64,000 bases of DNA from Microcoleus sp. FACHB-672 (GCF_014695725.1 NZ_JACJOU010000004.1:1-64000), one strand, 5' to 3'. Numbered from the stretch's first letter, positions 51,110 to 59,710 are shown. Made by a program: numbers and translations. The notes: generated by a model from the sequence alone, not told the origin.

Positions 51110-53218
51110 ATGAAATTATATTTTGTTGTGTTTGGCGTCAGTTGCTTCTGTTGGGGAATTATGCCGGCAGTCTTAGCAAAACCCCATTCTCTTGCACCTA
51201 CAGAAGTTTCGCAGCCCGAACAATCTTTTTCAGATATTCCCCGGTTGAGTGATATCCGGTTTCCCCACACTCGTGCTGAGTTGCTGGTTCAACAGCCAAT
51301 TTTACCTGCATTTAATCTGCCAAAAAAACATCAAGTTGAAGCGAGGCCGGCTGTATCTATTTCACCAGAACAGCCGGTAGATTTAATTGTTACAGCGGTG
51401 AGAAATAGAGTTCAGCAATCTACGCCGGCATACGAAATTTCTGCTGAAGAAATCCAACAGCAAGGTTCTAGCAGTGCAGCAGAAGTGCTGAGAGGTTTAC
51501 CGGGGTTTGCTATTAATGATGCGGGTAAAGGAGCGGATATTCACACCGGCACTTACTATCGCGGACATTCGATTAATCAATCTGTTTTTTTATTAAATGG
51601 TAGACCGATTGGCAGCAATATTAACACTTATCATGGTGCAACTGACTTGAATAGCATTCCGGTTGAATCAATTCAACGGGTAGAATTATCGAGTGGCACC
51701 AGTACGACTTTATACGGTTCTGAAGCTTTTGGTGGCGTTGTAAATATTATTACTAAACAGGGGCAGGGTATTCCAAAATTCAATGGCTTGGTTGAATTTG
51801 GCTCTTTAAATCAGTCTAACTATCATGCTAGCTATAGTGGATCTACTGGCTCTTTAGATTTTAATTTAAGTTATGAAAAATCCGAAATAGATAATCGCTA
51901 TCGTGTCCCGGAAGGTGCAGCAAATCGTGATGAAACGGGACGTTTATTTAATGGCGACACGGCGACTAGCAATTATTTTGGCAGTGTCAAAATCGGCTTA
52001 AATCCTAGAAATACTCTAAGCTTCGATGCTTACAAAATTAGCAGCCGGCGGGGTCTTCTCTATTTTGGGTTTCCTTTGCAAAGAGATAGACTCGATCATG
52101 ATGTTTTTAATGTCGGTTTATCTTGGAATAGCCGGCTGAGTGATAATGATGATTCGATTCTTCAAACAACGATTGGTTATAACCAAGATTACTTTAATAC
52201 CTACGGGCCAACACAAAATACATTTTACCGCCAAGGGTCGCTCAATTCACAAGCGCTTACAGCTAGGGTAGAACACCAATGGCGTACAGCTTCTAACAAT
52301 AATCTTCGCTGGGGATTAGACGTGCAACAAACTTTTTTAACCGGCGATGTTTTAAGCACCATTCCTGAAAGAGCCGGTTTGAGTGAAACTGATGATACAA
52401 ATCGATTTAATGGGGCGCTGTTTGCCTTAAATACTTGGGAAATTACCGATACGTTTCAAGCTGAACTTGGGATTAGGCAGAATTTTAATAGTGAGTTTGG
52501 CAGTTATCTCAATCCTAGCGCAGGGTTGCGGTGGGATATCAACCCAAGCGTTGCTGTACGCGGTAGTTGGGTTTCAGTCCAGCGTAACCCTGGTTTAGAC
52601 CAATTATATGTTTATGATACCGTCCATAACTGGTTGCCCAACGCAGATTTAGATCCCGAAAAAGGTTCTTCTTGGACAGCCGGCTTTGATATTAATTTTA
52701 CTTCTAATTTGACCGGACAGTTTACTTACTTTGGCAGTCGCTTGAATGATCGCCTAGGAATAGAAGCCGGCAAGTGGGCAAATATTGGTCTTGTCAATAC
52801 AAACGGTTTAGAAGCAGCGTTGAAGTGGCAAATTGCTCCGGAATGGGCAACTTTTCTCAACTACACCTATACCAACGCACGTATCGAAACCGGCGTAGAT
52901 AAGGGTTTACAATTAGGCTTAGTTCCTTATTCGGTTGCTAAAGCCGGAATTGGTTATGGTAGTGCCGGCTGGGAAATTAATTTATTTGCAAGTTATAACA
53001 GCGGTTCTCGGAGAGCTTTTTTTAATAATTCAGATGATAAGAGTACCGATTTTTCTCCATCTTTCCTTAATTTAGATTTGAGCGCCAGAGTTCCCCTAAC
53101 TCGATACTTAGGGCTGACAATTTATTTAGAGAACTTAACTGACAAAACTTATGAAAGAGTTAATCGAATTTATCAACCCGGTTTAACTTTCCGCATCGGT
53201 TTACAATCCAATTTTTAA
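51110..53218 (+). CDS. TonB-dependent outer-membrane receptor
   Basis: 702 residues. Signal peptide 1-23 (ends AVLA), a cyanobacterial pre-plug region (SDIPRLSDIRFP, AELLVQQP), a TonB-box-like DLIVTA, a plug domain (about 115-215; SSSAAEVLRGLPGFAI, GGVVNIITKQ) and a 22-strand barrel ending in NF with C-terminal Phe. Substrate is not fixed by sequence; no AMIN domain is seen and no cobalamin riboswitch precedes it. The neighbourhood (COG0523 GTPases with Zur-like sites, CbiMNQO) favours a metal chelate or cobalamin over ferric siderophore. Candidate promoter and inverted repeat at 50972-51008. Confidence 0.92.
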   Translation: MKLYFVVFGVSCFCWGIMPAVLAKPHSLAPTEVSQPEQSFSDIPRLSDIRFPHTRAELLVQQPILPAFNLPKKHQVEARPAVSISPEQPVDLIVTAVRNRVQQSTPAYEISAEEIQQQGSSSAAEVLRGLPGFAINDAGKGADIHTGTYYRGHSINQSVFLLNGRPIGSNINTYHGATDLNSIPVESIQRVELSSGTSTTLYGSEAFGGVVNIITKQGQGIPKFNGLVEFGSLNQSNYHASYSGSTGSLDFNLSYEKSEIDNRYRVPEGAANRDETGRLFNGDTATSNYFGSVKIGLNPRNTLSFDAYKISSRRGLLYFGFPLQRDRLDHDVFNVGLSWNSRLSDNDDSILQTTIGYNQDYFNTYGPTQNTFYRQGSLNSQALTARVEHQWRTASNNNLRWGLDVQQTFLTGDVLSTIPERAGLSETDDTNRFNGALFALNTWEITDTFQAELGIRQNFNSEFGSYLNPSAGLRWDINPSVAVRGSWVSVQRNPGLDQLYVYDTVHNWLPNADLDPEKGSSWTAGFDINFTSNLTGQFTYFGSRLNDRLGIEAGKWANIGLVNTNGLEAALKWQIAPEWATFLNYTYTNARIETGVDKGLQLGLVPYSVAKAGIGYGSAGWEINLFASYNSGSRRAFFNNSDDKSTDFSPSFLNLDLSARVPLTRYLGLTIYLENLTDKTYERVNRIYQPGLTFRIGLQSNF

Positions 53219-53312
53219 GCATTAGAAAAAATCTCTCAATTTCCCTAATATCCTCAAAAAATAAAAAGTCAGCCGAATTCCACCTTTGCTTTCCACCTAT
53301 ATTGAGATATCA

Positions 53313-53327
53313 TGAAAATGATTCTCA
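53313..53327 (+). promoter_or_regulatory. Zur/Fur-like palindrome upstream of COG0523 gene (1)
   Basis: TGAAAATGATTCTCA fits the symmetric pattern TGAnAATnATTnTCA with both half-sites TGA.AAT / ATT.TCA complete. This is the form of cyanobacterial Zur boxes (TGATAATnATTATCA). It lies 160 bp before the gene at 53486. Confidence 0.6.
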
Positions 53328-53339
53328 CTTTAATCTCTT

Positions 53340-53456
53340 ATGTCTTCCGGTATGCCACTACCAAATTCCCTCACTCGGCTTGTTCAGTGCTTCCACCGGC
53401 TATCCAACCCAAAGCAGGGTTACGAGTTGCTGATGCCAAAAATAATTAAACTGTAA
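53340..53456 (+). pseudogene. N-terminal fragment resembling SufE
   Basis: 38-codon frame directly after the Zur-like palindrome. LPNSLTRLVQCFHRLSNPKQ and then GYELL matches the start of cyanobacterial SufE (LPxxLxxIVQRFQxxxDPKQRYExLL) and then stops after KIIKL. SufE, the sulphur acceptor of the cysteine desulphurase SufS, is about 140 residues, so only about a quarter remains and the active-site Cys is missing. Either a decayed gene or a short leader peptide. Confidence 0.45.
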
Positions 53457-53485
53457 AAATCGCAAAATCGCTTAGGAACGATCAC

Positions 53486-54499
53486 ATGACGAATCCTTCA
53501 GTTAATCATCCCCTAGAAATGCCGAAACGGGGAATGCCGGTGACAATTATTACCGGCTTCTTAGGAAGTGGTAAAACGACCGTCCTCAATCACGTTCTGC
53601 ACAACGCCCAAAATTTGAAAGTCGCCGTTTTGGTCAATGAATTTGGGGATATTAATATCGATAGCCAACTTTTAGTTTCTGTTGATCAGGATATGGTAGA
53701 GTTAACGAATGGCTGTATTTGTTGCACAATTAATGATGGTTTATTAGATGCCGTTTACAAAGTGCTAGAGCGTGGAGATCGCATCGATTACCTTGTCATA
53801 GAAACTACAGGAATTGCTGACCCACTGCCTATTGCTCTGACATTTTTAGGGCCAGAGTTGCGAGATTTAACGCGCCTAGATTCTATCTTAACGGTCGTGG
53901 ATGCGGAAACTTTTACCCCCTCACATTTTGAAAGTTCCGCAGCCTTCAATCAAATTGCTTACGGTGACATTATTCTGCTCAACAAAACCGATTTAGCAAC
54001 TGACGAGAAAATTGCTCAATTAGAAGACTACATTCACACAGTAAAAGCCGGCTCCAGAATTCTCAGATCCCAAAAAGGTCAAGTTCCCCTTCCCCTAATT
54101 CTTGATGTGGCACTTACTCAGCCGGCATCCTATCCATCAACAGAAGAATCTAGCCACCATCATCATGATCATGAACATCACGATCATGAACATCATCATC
54201 ATTCCCATCACTTAGAAAATGATGGGTTTGTTTCTGTGTCTTTCCAAAGTGACCGGCCTTTTTTAGTCAATAAGTTTGAGAAATTTTTACAAGAGCAATT
54301 GCCCGAAAATGTCTTTCGCGCCAAGGGACTGATTTGGTTTCAAGAAAGTTCCGACCGGCAGATATTCCAATTAAGTGGCAAACGCTTTGACATCCAGGCA
54401 GATAACTGGCCAGAAAAACCCAGCAACCAGCTTGTTTTCATTGGGCGCAATTTAAATGCCACTCAAATTCAAGAGAACCTGAATAATTGCTTAGCTTGA
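53486..54499 (+). CDS. COG0523 metal-chaperone GTPase with His-rich insert, probably zinc-responsive
   Basis: 337 residues from ATG 53486 with AGGA 9-12 bp upstream. G3E GTPase: IITGFLGSGKTTVLN, VLVNEFGDINID, ELTNGCICC with CxCC, VIETTGIADPLP and LLNKTDLA. A very His-rich segment at about residues 222-242 (12 or more His in 20, interspersed with Asp/Glu) precedes the C-terminal CobW_C domain (GFVSVSFQSDRPF, LVFIGRNLNATQI). Proteins with this layout (ZigA/ZNG1-like in other organisms) deliver Zn2+ to target enzymes under zinc shortage. The Zur-like palindrome upstream supports that. Distinct from the riboswitch-controlled cobW at 48440. Confidence 0.9.
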   Translation: MTNPSVNHPLEMPKRGMPVTIITGFLGSGKTTVLNHVLHNAQNLKVAVLVNEFGDINIDSQLLVSVDQDMVELTNGCICCTINDGLLDAVYKVLERGDRIDYLVIETTGIADPLPIALTFLGPELRDLTRLDSILTVVDAETFTPSHFESSAAFNQIAYGDIILLNKTDLATDEKIAQLEDYIHTVKAGSRILRSQKGQVPLPLILDVALTQPASYPSTEESSHHHHDHEHHDHEHHHHSHHLENDGFVSVSFQSDRPFLVNKFEKFLQEQLPENVFRAKGLIWFQESSDRQIFQLSGKRFDIQADNWPEKPSNQLVFIGRNLNATQIQENLNNCLA

Positions 54500-54604
54500 T
54501 GGGTGAGATTTCCTAATTTATCTGACATCCCTGATCCAAAGTCCGCTACCTTGAAAAGATTAGCGAAAACGCTGAGTTTGTACAAAACTCTTGAAAGGTA
54601 ACTG

Positions 54605-55021
54605 ATGAATAAACTCGTACTGACTTTACTTTCTACTTCCACCGTTTTCAGTTCGCTGCTGTCTTTGTTTGCGATCGTAAATCCTGCCCACGCTGCCGAA
54701 CCCTTTCCCCGCACCCTAGACGCCTTAACCTGCCAACAACCGGCTTTGGCGAAGAATTTAGTCTGTATGCGCCTCTCTCAAGCGGTGAATGTTCCAGACT
54801 CAACTGTGCCGGCTTCCGCAGAAATGGTCACATTTGACGATTCTGAGTCAGGAATTCCCATTCCTGTGGAAATGGTGACACCGGACGATTCGGCGGCAGA
54901 ACCGGCCATGTTGGAGTTCACCGAGGAAGAAAGCGACGCTGCCATTGCTCAATATGGCTGCGATTGCATTGTTTGTATCAACTTTATCCGTCAGATGCGA
55001 GGTATGGCTCCCATTAGCTAA
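54605..55021 (+). CDS. Exported small protein with C-terminal CxCxxC motif
   Basis: 138 residues with a clear signal peptide (1-30, ending in AHA). The mature part has a Cys pair region (DALTCQQPALAKNLVCMRL), an acidic duplicated stretch (SAEMVTFDDSE / PVEMVTPDDSA) and ends with AQYGCDCIVCINFIRQMRGM, giving CxCxxC. No family name can be given, though I think similar short exported cyanobacterial proteins exist. It lies between two Zur-associated COG0523 genes, so metal binding in the periplasm is a reasonable but untested idea. The gene has its own spacer (105 bp) after the preceding one. Confidence 0.7.
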   Translation: MNKLVLTLLSTSTVFSSLLSLFAIVNPAHAAEPFPRTLDALTCQQPALAKNLVCMRLSQAVNVPDSTVPASAEMVTFDDSESGIPIPVEMVTPDDSAAEPAMLEFTEEESDAAIAQYGCDCIVCINFIRQMRGMAPIS

Positions 55022-55050
55022 TTGGGAATCGGGAATGGGGCATGGGGCAT

Positions 55051-55087
55051 GGGGCAAGGCTTCGCCAACCTAAAGGTAGGGGCATAG
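55051..55087. repeat. Dispersed repeat, PLGWRSLA-type element (copy 3)
   Basis: GGGGCAAGGCTTCGCCAACC followed by TAAAGGTAGGGGCATAG, nearly identical to the copy at 23851, preceded by GGGGCATGGGGCATG words. Confidence 0.85.
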
Positions 55088-55177
55088 GGCATTGGTTGCA
55101 TTTGCCTCTATCCCCATTTCCCACACATCCCCTCTTCCCTGTAGGTATGTCTGTGGCGAAAATCTATTATACTGCTT

Positions 55178-55192
55178 TGAGACTGATTATCA
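55178..55192 (+). promoter_or_regulatory. Zur/Fur-like palindrome upstream of COG0523 gene (2)
   Basis: TGAGACTGATTATCA: a perfect right half ATTATCA and a left half TGAgAcT with one change from TGATAAT. It lies 26 bp before the GTG at 55218, close enough to overlap a promoter. Confidence 0.55.
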
Positions 55193-55217
55193 TTTTAATG
55201 TTTTAGAGGTGTTCCTC

Positions 55218-56192
55218 GTGATACAAGCTGCAATGTCCAGTTCGGTGCCGGTTACAGTGCTCACCGGCTATCTGGGTGCCGGTAAAACAACCCTCCTCAA
55301 TCGCATCCTGACTTATGAACACGGCAAAAAAGTTGCCGTAATTATCAATGAATTTGGGGAAGTGGGAATTGATAATCAATTGGTAATCAATTCTGTTGAT
55401 GAAGAAATCTTTGAAATGAATAATGGCTGCATCTGCTGCACTGTTAGGGGCGATTTAATTCGCATCATGGGCAACTTAATGCGGCGCAGAGATAAGTTTG
55501 ATCATTTAGTCATAGAAACAACCGGCCTTGCTGATCCAGCGCCGGTGATCCAAACATTTTTCATGGATGAAGATGTTCGCAGCCAAACCAATTTAGATGC
55601 AGTCGTCACAGTCGTAGATGCCAAGCACATTTGGGAACATTGGGGTAGCAGCGAAGCGCAAGAACAGATTGCATTTGCGGATGTAATTTTGCTGAATAAA
55701 ACTGATTTAGTTACGCCAGAACAGCTTGATGAGCTAGAGCAGCGCATTCGCTCAATGAATGCAATGGCAAAAATTTATCGCACTCAGAACGCAGAATTAG
55801 ATATGGATTCGCTGTTGGGTGTAAAAGCGTTTGATTTAGATCGGGCGCTGGAAATTGATCCACAATTTTTAAATGAAGAAGCCCACGAACATGATGAATC
55901 GGTGTATTCCGTGGCATTCGTAGAAACCGGCGCACTGGATGGGGAAAAATTAACGAATTGGCTAGGTAATTTATTGCAAACCAGAGGGCCAGATATTTTT
56001 CGCATGAAAGGGATTTTAAATATTGCCGGCGAAGAAAACCGCTTAGTATTCCAAGGCGTTCACATGATATTTGACGGGAAACCGGATCGCCCTTGGAAGC
56101 CTGGAGAAACCCGGAAAAGTGAACTGGTTTTTATTGGTCGCAATCTTGACGAAGCTCAACTGAGAGAGGATTTTCTCAAGTGTTTGGCTTAG
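55218..56192 (+). CDS. COG0523 metal-chaperone GTPase
   Basis: 324 residues from GTG 55218, chosen because AGAGGT ends 7 bp upstream; ATG 55233 is an alternative. G3E motifs: VTVLTGYLGAGKTTLLNR, VIINEFGEVGID, EMNNGCICC (CxCC), VIETTGLADPAP, LLNKTDLV. There is no long His run, only HEHDE near residue 232. The CobW_C domain ends SELVFIGRNLDEAQL. This form (GTPase followed by a WD40 gene) recurs in cyanobacteria, in my memory. The Zur-like site right upstream points to zinc control. The 3' end overlaps the WD40 gene by 13 bp. Confidence 0.9.
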   Translation: MIQAAMSSSVPVTVLTGYLGAGKTTLLNRILTYEHGKKVAVIINEFGEVGIDNQLVINSVDEEIFEMNNGCICCTVRGDLIRIMGNLMRRRDKFDHLVIETTGLADPAPVIQTFFMDEDVRSQTNLDAVVTVVDAKHIWEHWGSSEAQEQIAFADVILLNKTDLVTPEQLDELEQRIRSMNAMAKIYRTQNAELDMDSLLGVKAFDLDRALEIDPQFLNEEAHEHDESVYSVAFVETGALDGEKLTNWLGNLLQTRGPDIFRMKGILNIAGEENRLVFQGVHMIFDGKPDRPWKPGETRKSELVFIGRNLDEAQLREDFLKCLA

Positions 56193-57247
56193 GAATTGCC
56201 GGCCAAGAAATCGTGGAACTGAAATGGCAAGGAACCCTTTCAGATTACGTCACTGCTATTGCGTGGTCGCCCGATGGCAAAACTTTAGCAGCCAGTTCAT
56301 CTGCCGGCGACGTAGTTTTGTGGCAAGGCGTAGAAGCTGTCACAACCTTGCAAATGGGTGCCGGTGACTCGATAGATTCCCTTGCCTTTTCTTCAGATGG
56401 CGAACTGCTAGCGGCTGCCGGCCAAGATGGCACAGTCAAGATTTGGCGCGTGTCTGATCAGTTGCCCTTGTATTGCCTGGAAAACGCGCCGGCATGGGTT
56501 GACCGGCTGGCGTGGAGTCCCATCGGCAACCAACTGGCATTTAGTACCGGGCGTTACGTGCAAATATGGGATGCCGGCAAGGGAGAGATCGTAGCCAAGC
56601 TGAATTTTGAAGCCTCCTCAGTTTTGGATCTAGCTTGGCATCCCACCGTTGAATATTTGGCGATTGCCGGCTATCAGGGTGTCAAGATTTGGAACACTCA
56701 AAATTGGGAAGACGATCCCTACTCCCTGGTAATTCCCTCTGCAACTGCCGTCGTCAAGTGGTCACCCGATGGCAAATATTTAGCCGGCGGCAACCTGGAT
56801 AAAACCCTCACCGTTTTAGAATGGGGCAGCCCTCATCCGTGGTTGATGCGGGGTTTTCCCGGCAAAGTGCGCCAGTTAGCTTGGTCAGATCAAGCCACCG
56901 AATTAGGTGCGCCTTTGCTAGCGGCTGCCAGCGCCGGCACCATTTCCGTCTGGGAAAAGCAACTGGAAGCAACTGCCGGCTGGGAAGCTTGGGGTTTAGA
57001 ACTTCATGAGGGGGTAGTGGGAACCCTAAGCTTTCAACCGACTAGCTTTCTCCTCGCCTCAGCCAGTGAAGATGGCCACGTTTGTCTATGGCAAAAAGCT
57101 GAGGAACTCGCGCAAATTTTGGAAGGCGCACCGGCTGGGTTTTCTTGCTTAGCCTGGGACAGCCAAGGACACCAACTCGCTGCCGGTGGTCAAGAAGGCC
57201 AATTATTAATTTGGTCAAAATCCCAACCCGCCAAAGCTTTTGTCTGA
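56180..57247 (+). CDS. WD40-repeat protein coupled to COG0523 GTPase
   Basis: 355 residues from GTG 56180, inside the last codons of the GTPase gene (13-bp overlap, different frame), which implies translational coupling. Eight WD-type repeats can be traced, each with a pattern like AWSPDGKTLA and a closing WD/W position (LW, IWRV, IWDA, IWNT, VWEK, LWQK, IWSK), consistent with a seven- or eight-bladed propeller. No signal peptide. Propellers serve as protein-binding platforms, so this could be the partner or client adaptor of the COG0523 GTPase; only gene order supports that. Confidence 0.88.
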   Translation: MFGLGIAGQEIVELKWQGTLSDYVTAIAWSPDGKTLAASSSAGDVVLWQGVEAVTTLQMGAGDSIDSLAFSSDGELLAAAGQDGTVKIWRVSDQLPLYCLENAPAWVDRLAWSPIGNQLAFSTGRYVQIWDAGKGEIVAKLNFEASSVLDLAWHPTVEYLAIAGYQGVKIWNTQNWEDDPYSLVIPSATAVVKWSPDGKYLAGGNLDKTLTVLEWGSPHPWLMRGFPGKVRQLAWSDQATELGAPLLAAASAGTISVWEKQLEATAGWEAWGLELHEGVVGTLSFQPTSFLLASASEDGHVCLWQKAEELAQILEGAPAGFSCLAWDSQGHQLAAGGQEGQLLIWSKSQPAKAFV

Positions 57248-57350
57248 TTGCTTGTCCCCACTCCAGTAATTTCCAAAGGTAATCATTTCAACCCTCTTTT
57301 CCCTACCTATATAGGCATTAGGCTGCGACACCAAAAACAGTACACCCCCA

Positions 57351-57384
57351 TGCCCATACCTTTAGGTTGGCGTAGCCTTGCCCC
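57351..57384. repeat. Dispersed repeat, PLGWRSLA-type element (copy 4)
   Basis: TGCCCATACCTTTAGG followed by TTGGCGTAGCCTTGCCCC, same orientation as copy 1, just after the WD40 gene. Confidence 0.85.
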
Positions 57385-57465
57385 CTGCCCAATGTCCCAT
57401 CCCCAATGAATTTATCAAACTATCCCTTTCTTAAACAGTTAGAATGCTTTAACCTCTTAAAGCTA

Positions 57466-57622
57466 AGTCGGTTCTGGTGGCTGTCACCAGACGTAAGGGG
57501 GAAAGTTCGGTGCCGAGTCCGACACTGTCCCGCAGCTGTGATGTAACCGCCACGGGTGGTTACTAAGTCAGAATGCCCACCGACTGCTGAAAAACCTGTT
57601 ATCCATCTGCGAGGTACAGATG
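57466..57622 (+). promoter_or_regulatory. Cobalamin riboswitch controlling cbiMNQO
   Basis: Aptamer 57466-57585 with closing helix AGTCGGT/ACCGACT, core GGGGGAAAGTTCGGTGCC, CTGTCCCGCAGCTGTGATG and AGTCAGAATGCCCACCGA. The platform hairpin CATCTG (57604-57609) / CAGATG (57617-57622) has GAGGT (57611-57615) in its loop and the cbiM ATG (57620) in its 3' arm. The loop GCGAGG could pair with the UCCCGC loop of the aptamer (five of six positions, one wobble), hiding the ribosome binding site when cobalamin is bound. Confidence 0.95.
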
Positions 57623-58387
57623 ATAAGGATGAAAAGACGCTTGTTAAAACCTAGTGGATTATTCCTAGCCGGCCTGATCTTATTTTTGAGCATTGGCGCA
57701 CCGGCACCCGCCTATGGAATGCACATCATGGAAGGCTTTTTGCCGGCACCGTGGGCGATTTTTTGGTGGCTAGTATTTATCCCATTTTTCACCTTGGGGT
57801 TGCGATCGCTGCACCGCATTACTAAAGAAAATCCGGAATTAAAATTACTTCTCGCCTTAGCCGGCGCGTTTGCTTTCGTCCTGTCTGCCTTAAAAATACC
57901 TTCAGTCACCGGCAGCAGTTCCCACCCCACCGGCACAGGGTTAGGGGCGATTCTATTTGGCCCAATGGCTATGTCTGTTTTAGGCAGTTTAGTGCTGCTC
58001 TTTCAAGCCTTATTGCTGGCGCATGGCGGTTTGACCACTTTGGGGGCAAATGCGGTTTCGATGGCCGTAGTCGGGCCGATAGTGGCCTCTGGTGTGTATC
58101 AGTTGGTGATGAAGGTAGCCGGTAAACAGAAAGTGGCAATTTTCCTCGCTGCAGCAGTAGCAAATTTAACCACTTACCTTGTCACTTCGGTGCAACTAGC
58201 CTTGGCGTTTCCCTCTGCAACCGGCGGCTTTGTGGCATCGTTTGTGAAGTTTGCTGGAATTTTTGCACTCACTCAAGTTCCTTTAGCGATCAGCGAGGGA
58301 TTGCTGACTGTCTTGGTTTGGAATTGGCTTTCTAGCTATGGGCGTCAAGAATTGGAACAGTTGAAGTTGATTAAGCGGAGTGCTTAG
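57620..58387 (+). CDS. cbiM: Cobalt ECF transporter substrate-binding subunit CbiM
   Basis: 255 residues. Signal-peptide-like N-terminus ending AYG, after which the mature protein would begin MHIMEGFLP; in CbiM the new N-terminal Met-His is the Co2+ site. Six to seven membrane helices follow with the family segments [43 protein letters not shown]. CbiM binds cobalt for import by CbiNQO, feeding cobalamin synthesis. ATG 57620 has GAGGT four bases upstream; ATG 57629 has no well-spaced site. The gene starts inside the riboswitch hairpin. Confidence 0.97.
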   Translation: MIRMKRRLLKPSGLFLAGLILFLSIGAPAPAYGMHIMEGFLPAPWAIFWWLVFIPFFTLGLRSLHRITKENPELKLLLALAGAFAFVLSALKIPSVTGSSSHPTGTGLGAILFGPMAMSVLGSLVLLFQALLLAHGGLTTLGANAVSMAVVGPIVASGVYQLVMKVAGKQKVAIFLAAAVANLTTYLVTSVQLALAFPSATGGFVASFVKFAGIFALTQVPLAISEGLLTVLVWNWLSSYGRQELEQLKLIKRSA

Positions 58388-58454
58388 TTAAGTTTTTGGT
58401 AATTGGGGATTTGGGAAAATTTTTAGTTATTTACTGTCTGAAAGGTTTTGAGTA

Positions 58455-58760
58455 ATGCAGCAGAAACAAAAAGCTTGGGATAATTGGCTGTTGATTTTGG
58501 GAGTGGTATTTTTAGCGACGATGCCATTAATTTTGGTAAAAAATTCAGAGTTTGGGGGTGCGGATGGCCAAGCAGAGGAGGCGATTCAGGAAGTTCAGCC
58601 AGATTATAAGCCTTGGTTTAAGCCGGTTGTGGAGTTACCAGGGGGAGAAGTTGAATCGCTTTTATTTGCAGTGCAGGCTGCTGCCGGTGCCGGCGTAATT
58701 GGATATGTGATTGGCTTATACCGGGGCCGAGGTTTTCGGGAAGTAAAAAGTAAAAAGTAG
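58455..58760 (+). CDS. cbiN: Cobalt transport protein CbiN
   Basis: 101 residues, two transmembrane helices (about 10-28 and 68-88) joined by an extracytoplasmic loop containing PDYKPWFKPVVELPGGEVESLLFAVQAA, the conserved CbiN block. CbiN helps CbiM load cobalt. It lies 67 bp after cbiM in the same operon. Confidence 0.95.
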   Translation: MQQKQKAWDNWLLILGVVFLATMPLILVKNSEFGGADGQAEEAIQEVQPDYKPWFKPVVELPGGEVESLLFAVQAAAGAGVIGYVIGLYRGRGFREVKSKK

Positions 58761-58802
58761 AAAGTTAACTTTTCGCTTACTTTTTCTTTTTGCCTTTTTT
58801 TC

Positions 58803-59600
58803 ATGCACCTTTATATCGATACGCTGGCTTACACGAATCGGTTGCGGTATTTGCCACCGGCACACAAACTACTGTTTGCGATTATCCCCCTATTTATCGC
58901 TTTTATCAGTCATGCGCCGGTGCAGTTGGCAGTGATAATATGGATGGCAATCTGGACAATTGGTTATGCGCGAATTCCAGTCGGAGTTTATTTAAAAATG
59001 ATTGCCGGCGCTGGGGTATTTTTACTCATGAGTTTACCGGCACTCATGCTTAACATGACTTCAGTTAGTGAAATGCCGGCAATTCTTTCAGATCGATGGA
59101 TCGGGATAGAATGGAGTAATTGGTATTTTTATATCAGTCACACCGGCACTCAACAAGCACTTGGAATTTTGCTGCGATCGCTTGCCGGGGTATGCTGTCT
59201 GTTTTTCATCCTTCTCACCATACCGTTTGTAGAAATTCTACAAGTTTTGCGCCGGCTGGGATGCCCAACCCTTTTAACAGAACTATTGTTATTAATGTAT
59301 CGCTTTATTTTTGTGCTGCTGCAAACTGCCGGTGAATTGTGGATCGCCCAACAAGCGCGGAACGGACATCGCTCTTGGAGCATCACTATGCGTAGCCTAA
59401 CACTATTAATTGGTCAATTATTACAGCGCACCCTCGAACGCTATCGGCAATATTCCTTCACCCTTGCCTCACGTGGTTTCACCGGCGACTTCCAAGTTTG
59501 GCATCCACAGCGCACTAGCCCCTCGCGTCGGTACATCCTAGAAGCATCCCTCGGCTGCATTGCATTACTCGGACTCGAAATGCTTACAGGTTATCGTTAA
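58803..59600 (+). CDS. cbiQ: Cobalt ECF transporter membrane subunit CbiQ
   Basis: 265 residues; T component of the energy-coupling-factor cobalt importer. Starts MHLYIDTLAYTNRLRYLPP with several transmembrane helices (about 25-60, 65-85, 115-145, 245-260) and the two coupling motifs contacting the ATPase: QQARNGHRS-like (AQQARNGHRSW) and ASRGFTGDF (A-x-R-G). It is 42 bp after cbiN. Confidence 0.95.
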   Translation: MHLYIDTLAYTNRLRYLPPAHKLLFAIIPLFIAFISHAPVQLAVIIWMAIWTIGYARIPVGVYLKMIAGAGVFLLMSLPALMLNMTSVSEMPAILSDRWIGIEWSNWYFYISHTGTQQALGILLRSLAGVCCLFFILLTIPFVEILQVLRRLGCPTLLTELLLLMYRFIFVLLQTAGELWIAQQARNGHRSWSITMRSLTLLIGQLLQRTLERYRQYSFTLASRGFTGDFQVWHPQRTSPSRRYILEASLGCIALLGLEMLTGYR

Positions 59601-59664
59601 TAGCCCAATGCCTCAGAAATGAGGAACTAGGGAAAAGTTAAAGAGGGTCGTGACATTTAGCGTA

Positions 59665-59710
59665 CCATTCCCAATGCCCCAGGCCCAATGCCCCATTCCC
59701 AATTCCCAAT
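59665..59710. repeat. Tandem CCAATGCC-type short repeats before cbiO
   Basis: CCATTCCCAATGCCCC and variants; the repeat runs into the cbiO start, so upstream in-frame codons (MPHSQFP) are repeat-derived, not native coding sequence. Confidence 0.8.

Noticed and set aside
59688-59708. Upstream in-frame start of cbiO (MPHSQFP)
   Set aside because: These codons come from the CCAATGCC repeat; the conserved protein begins at 59709.
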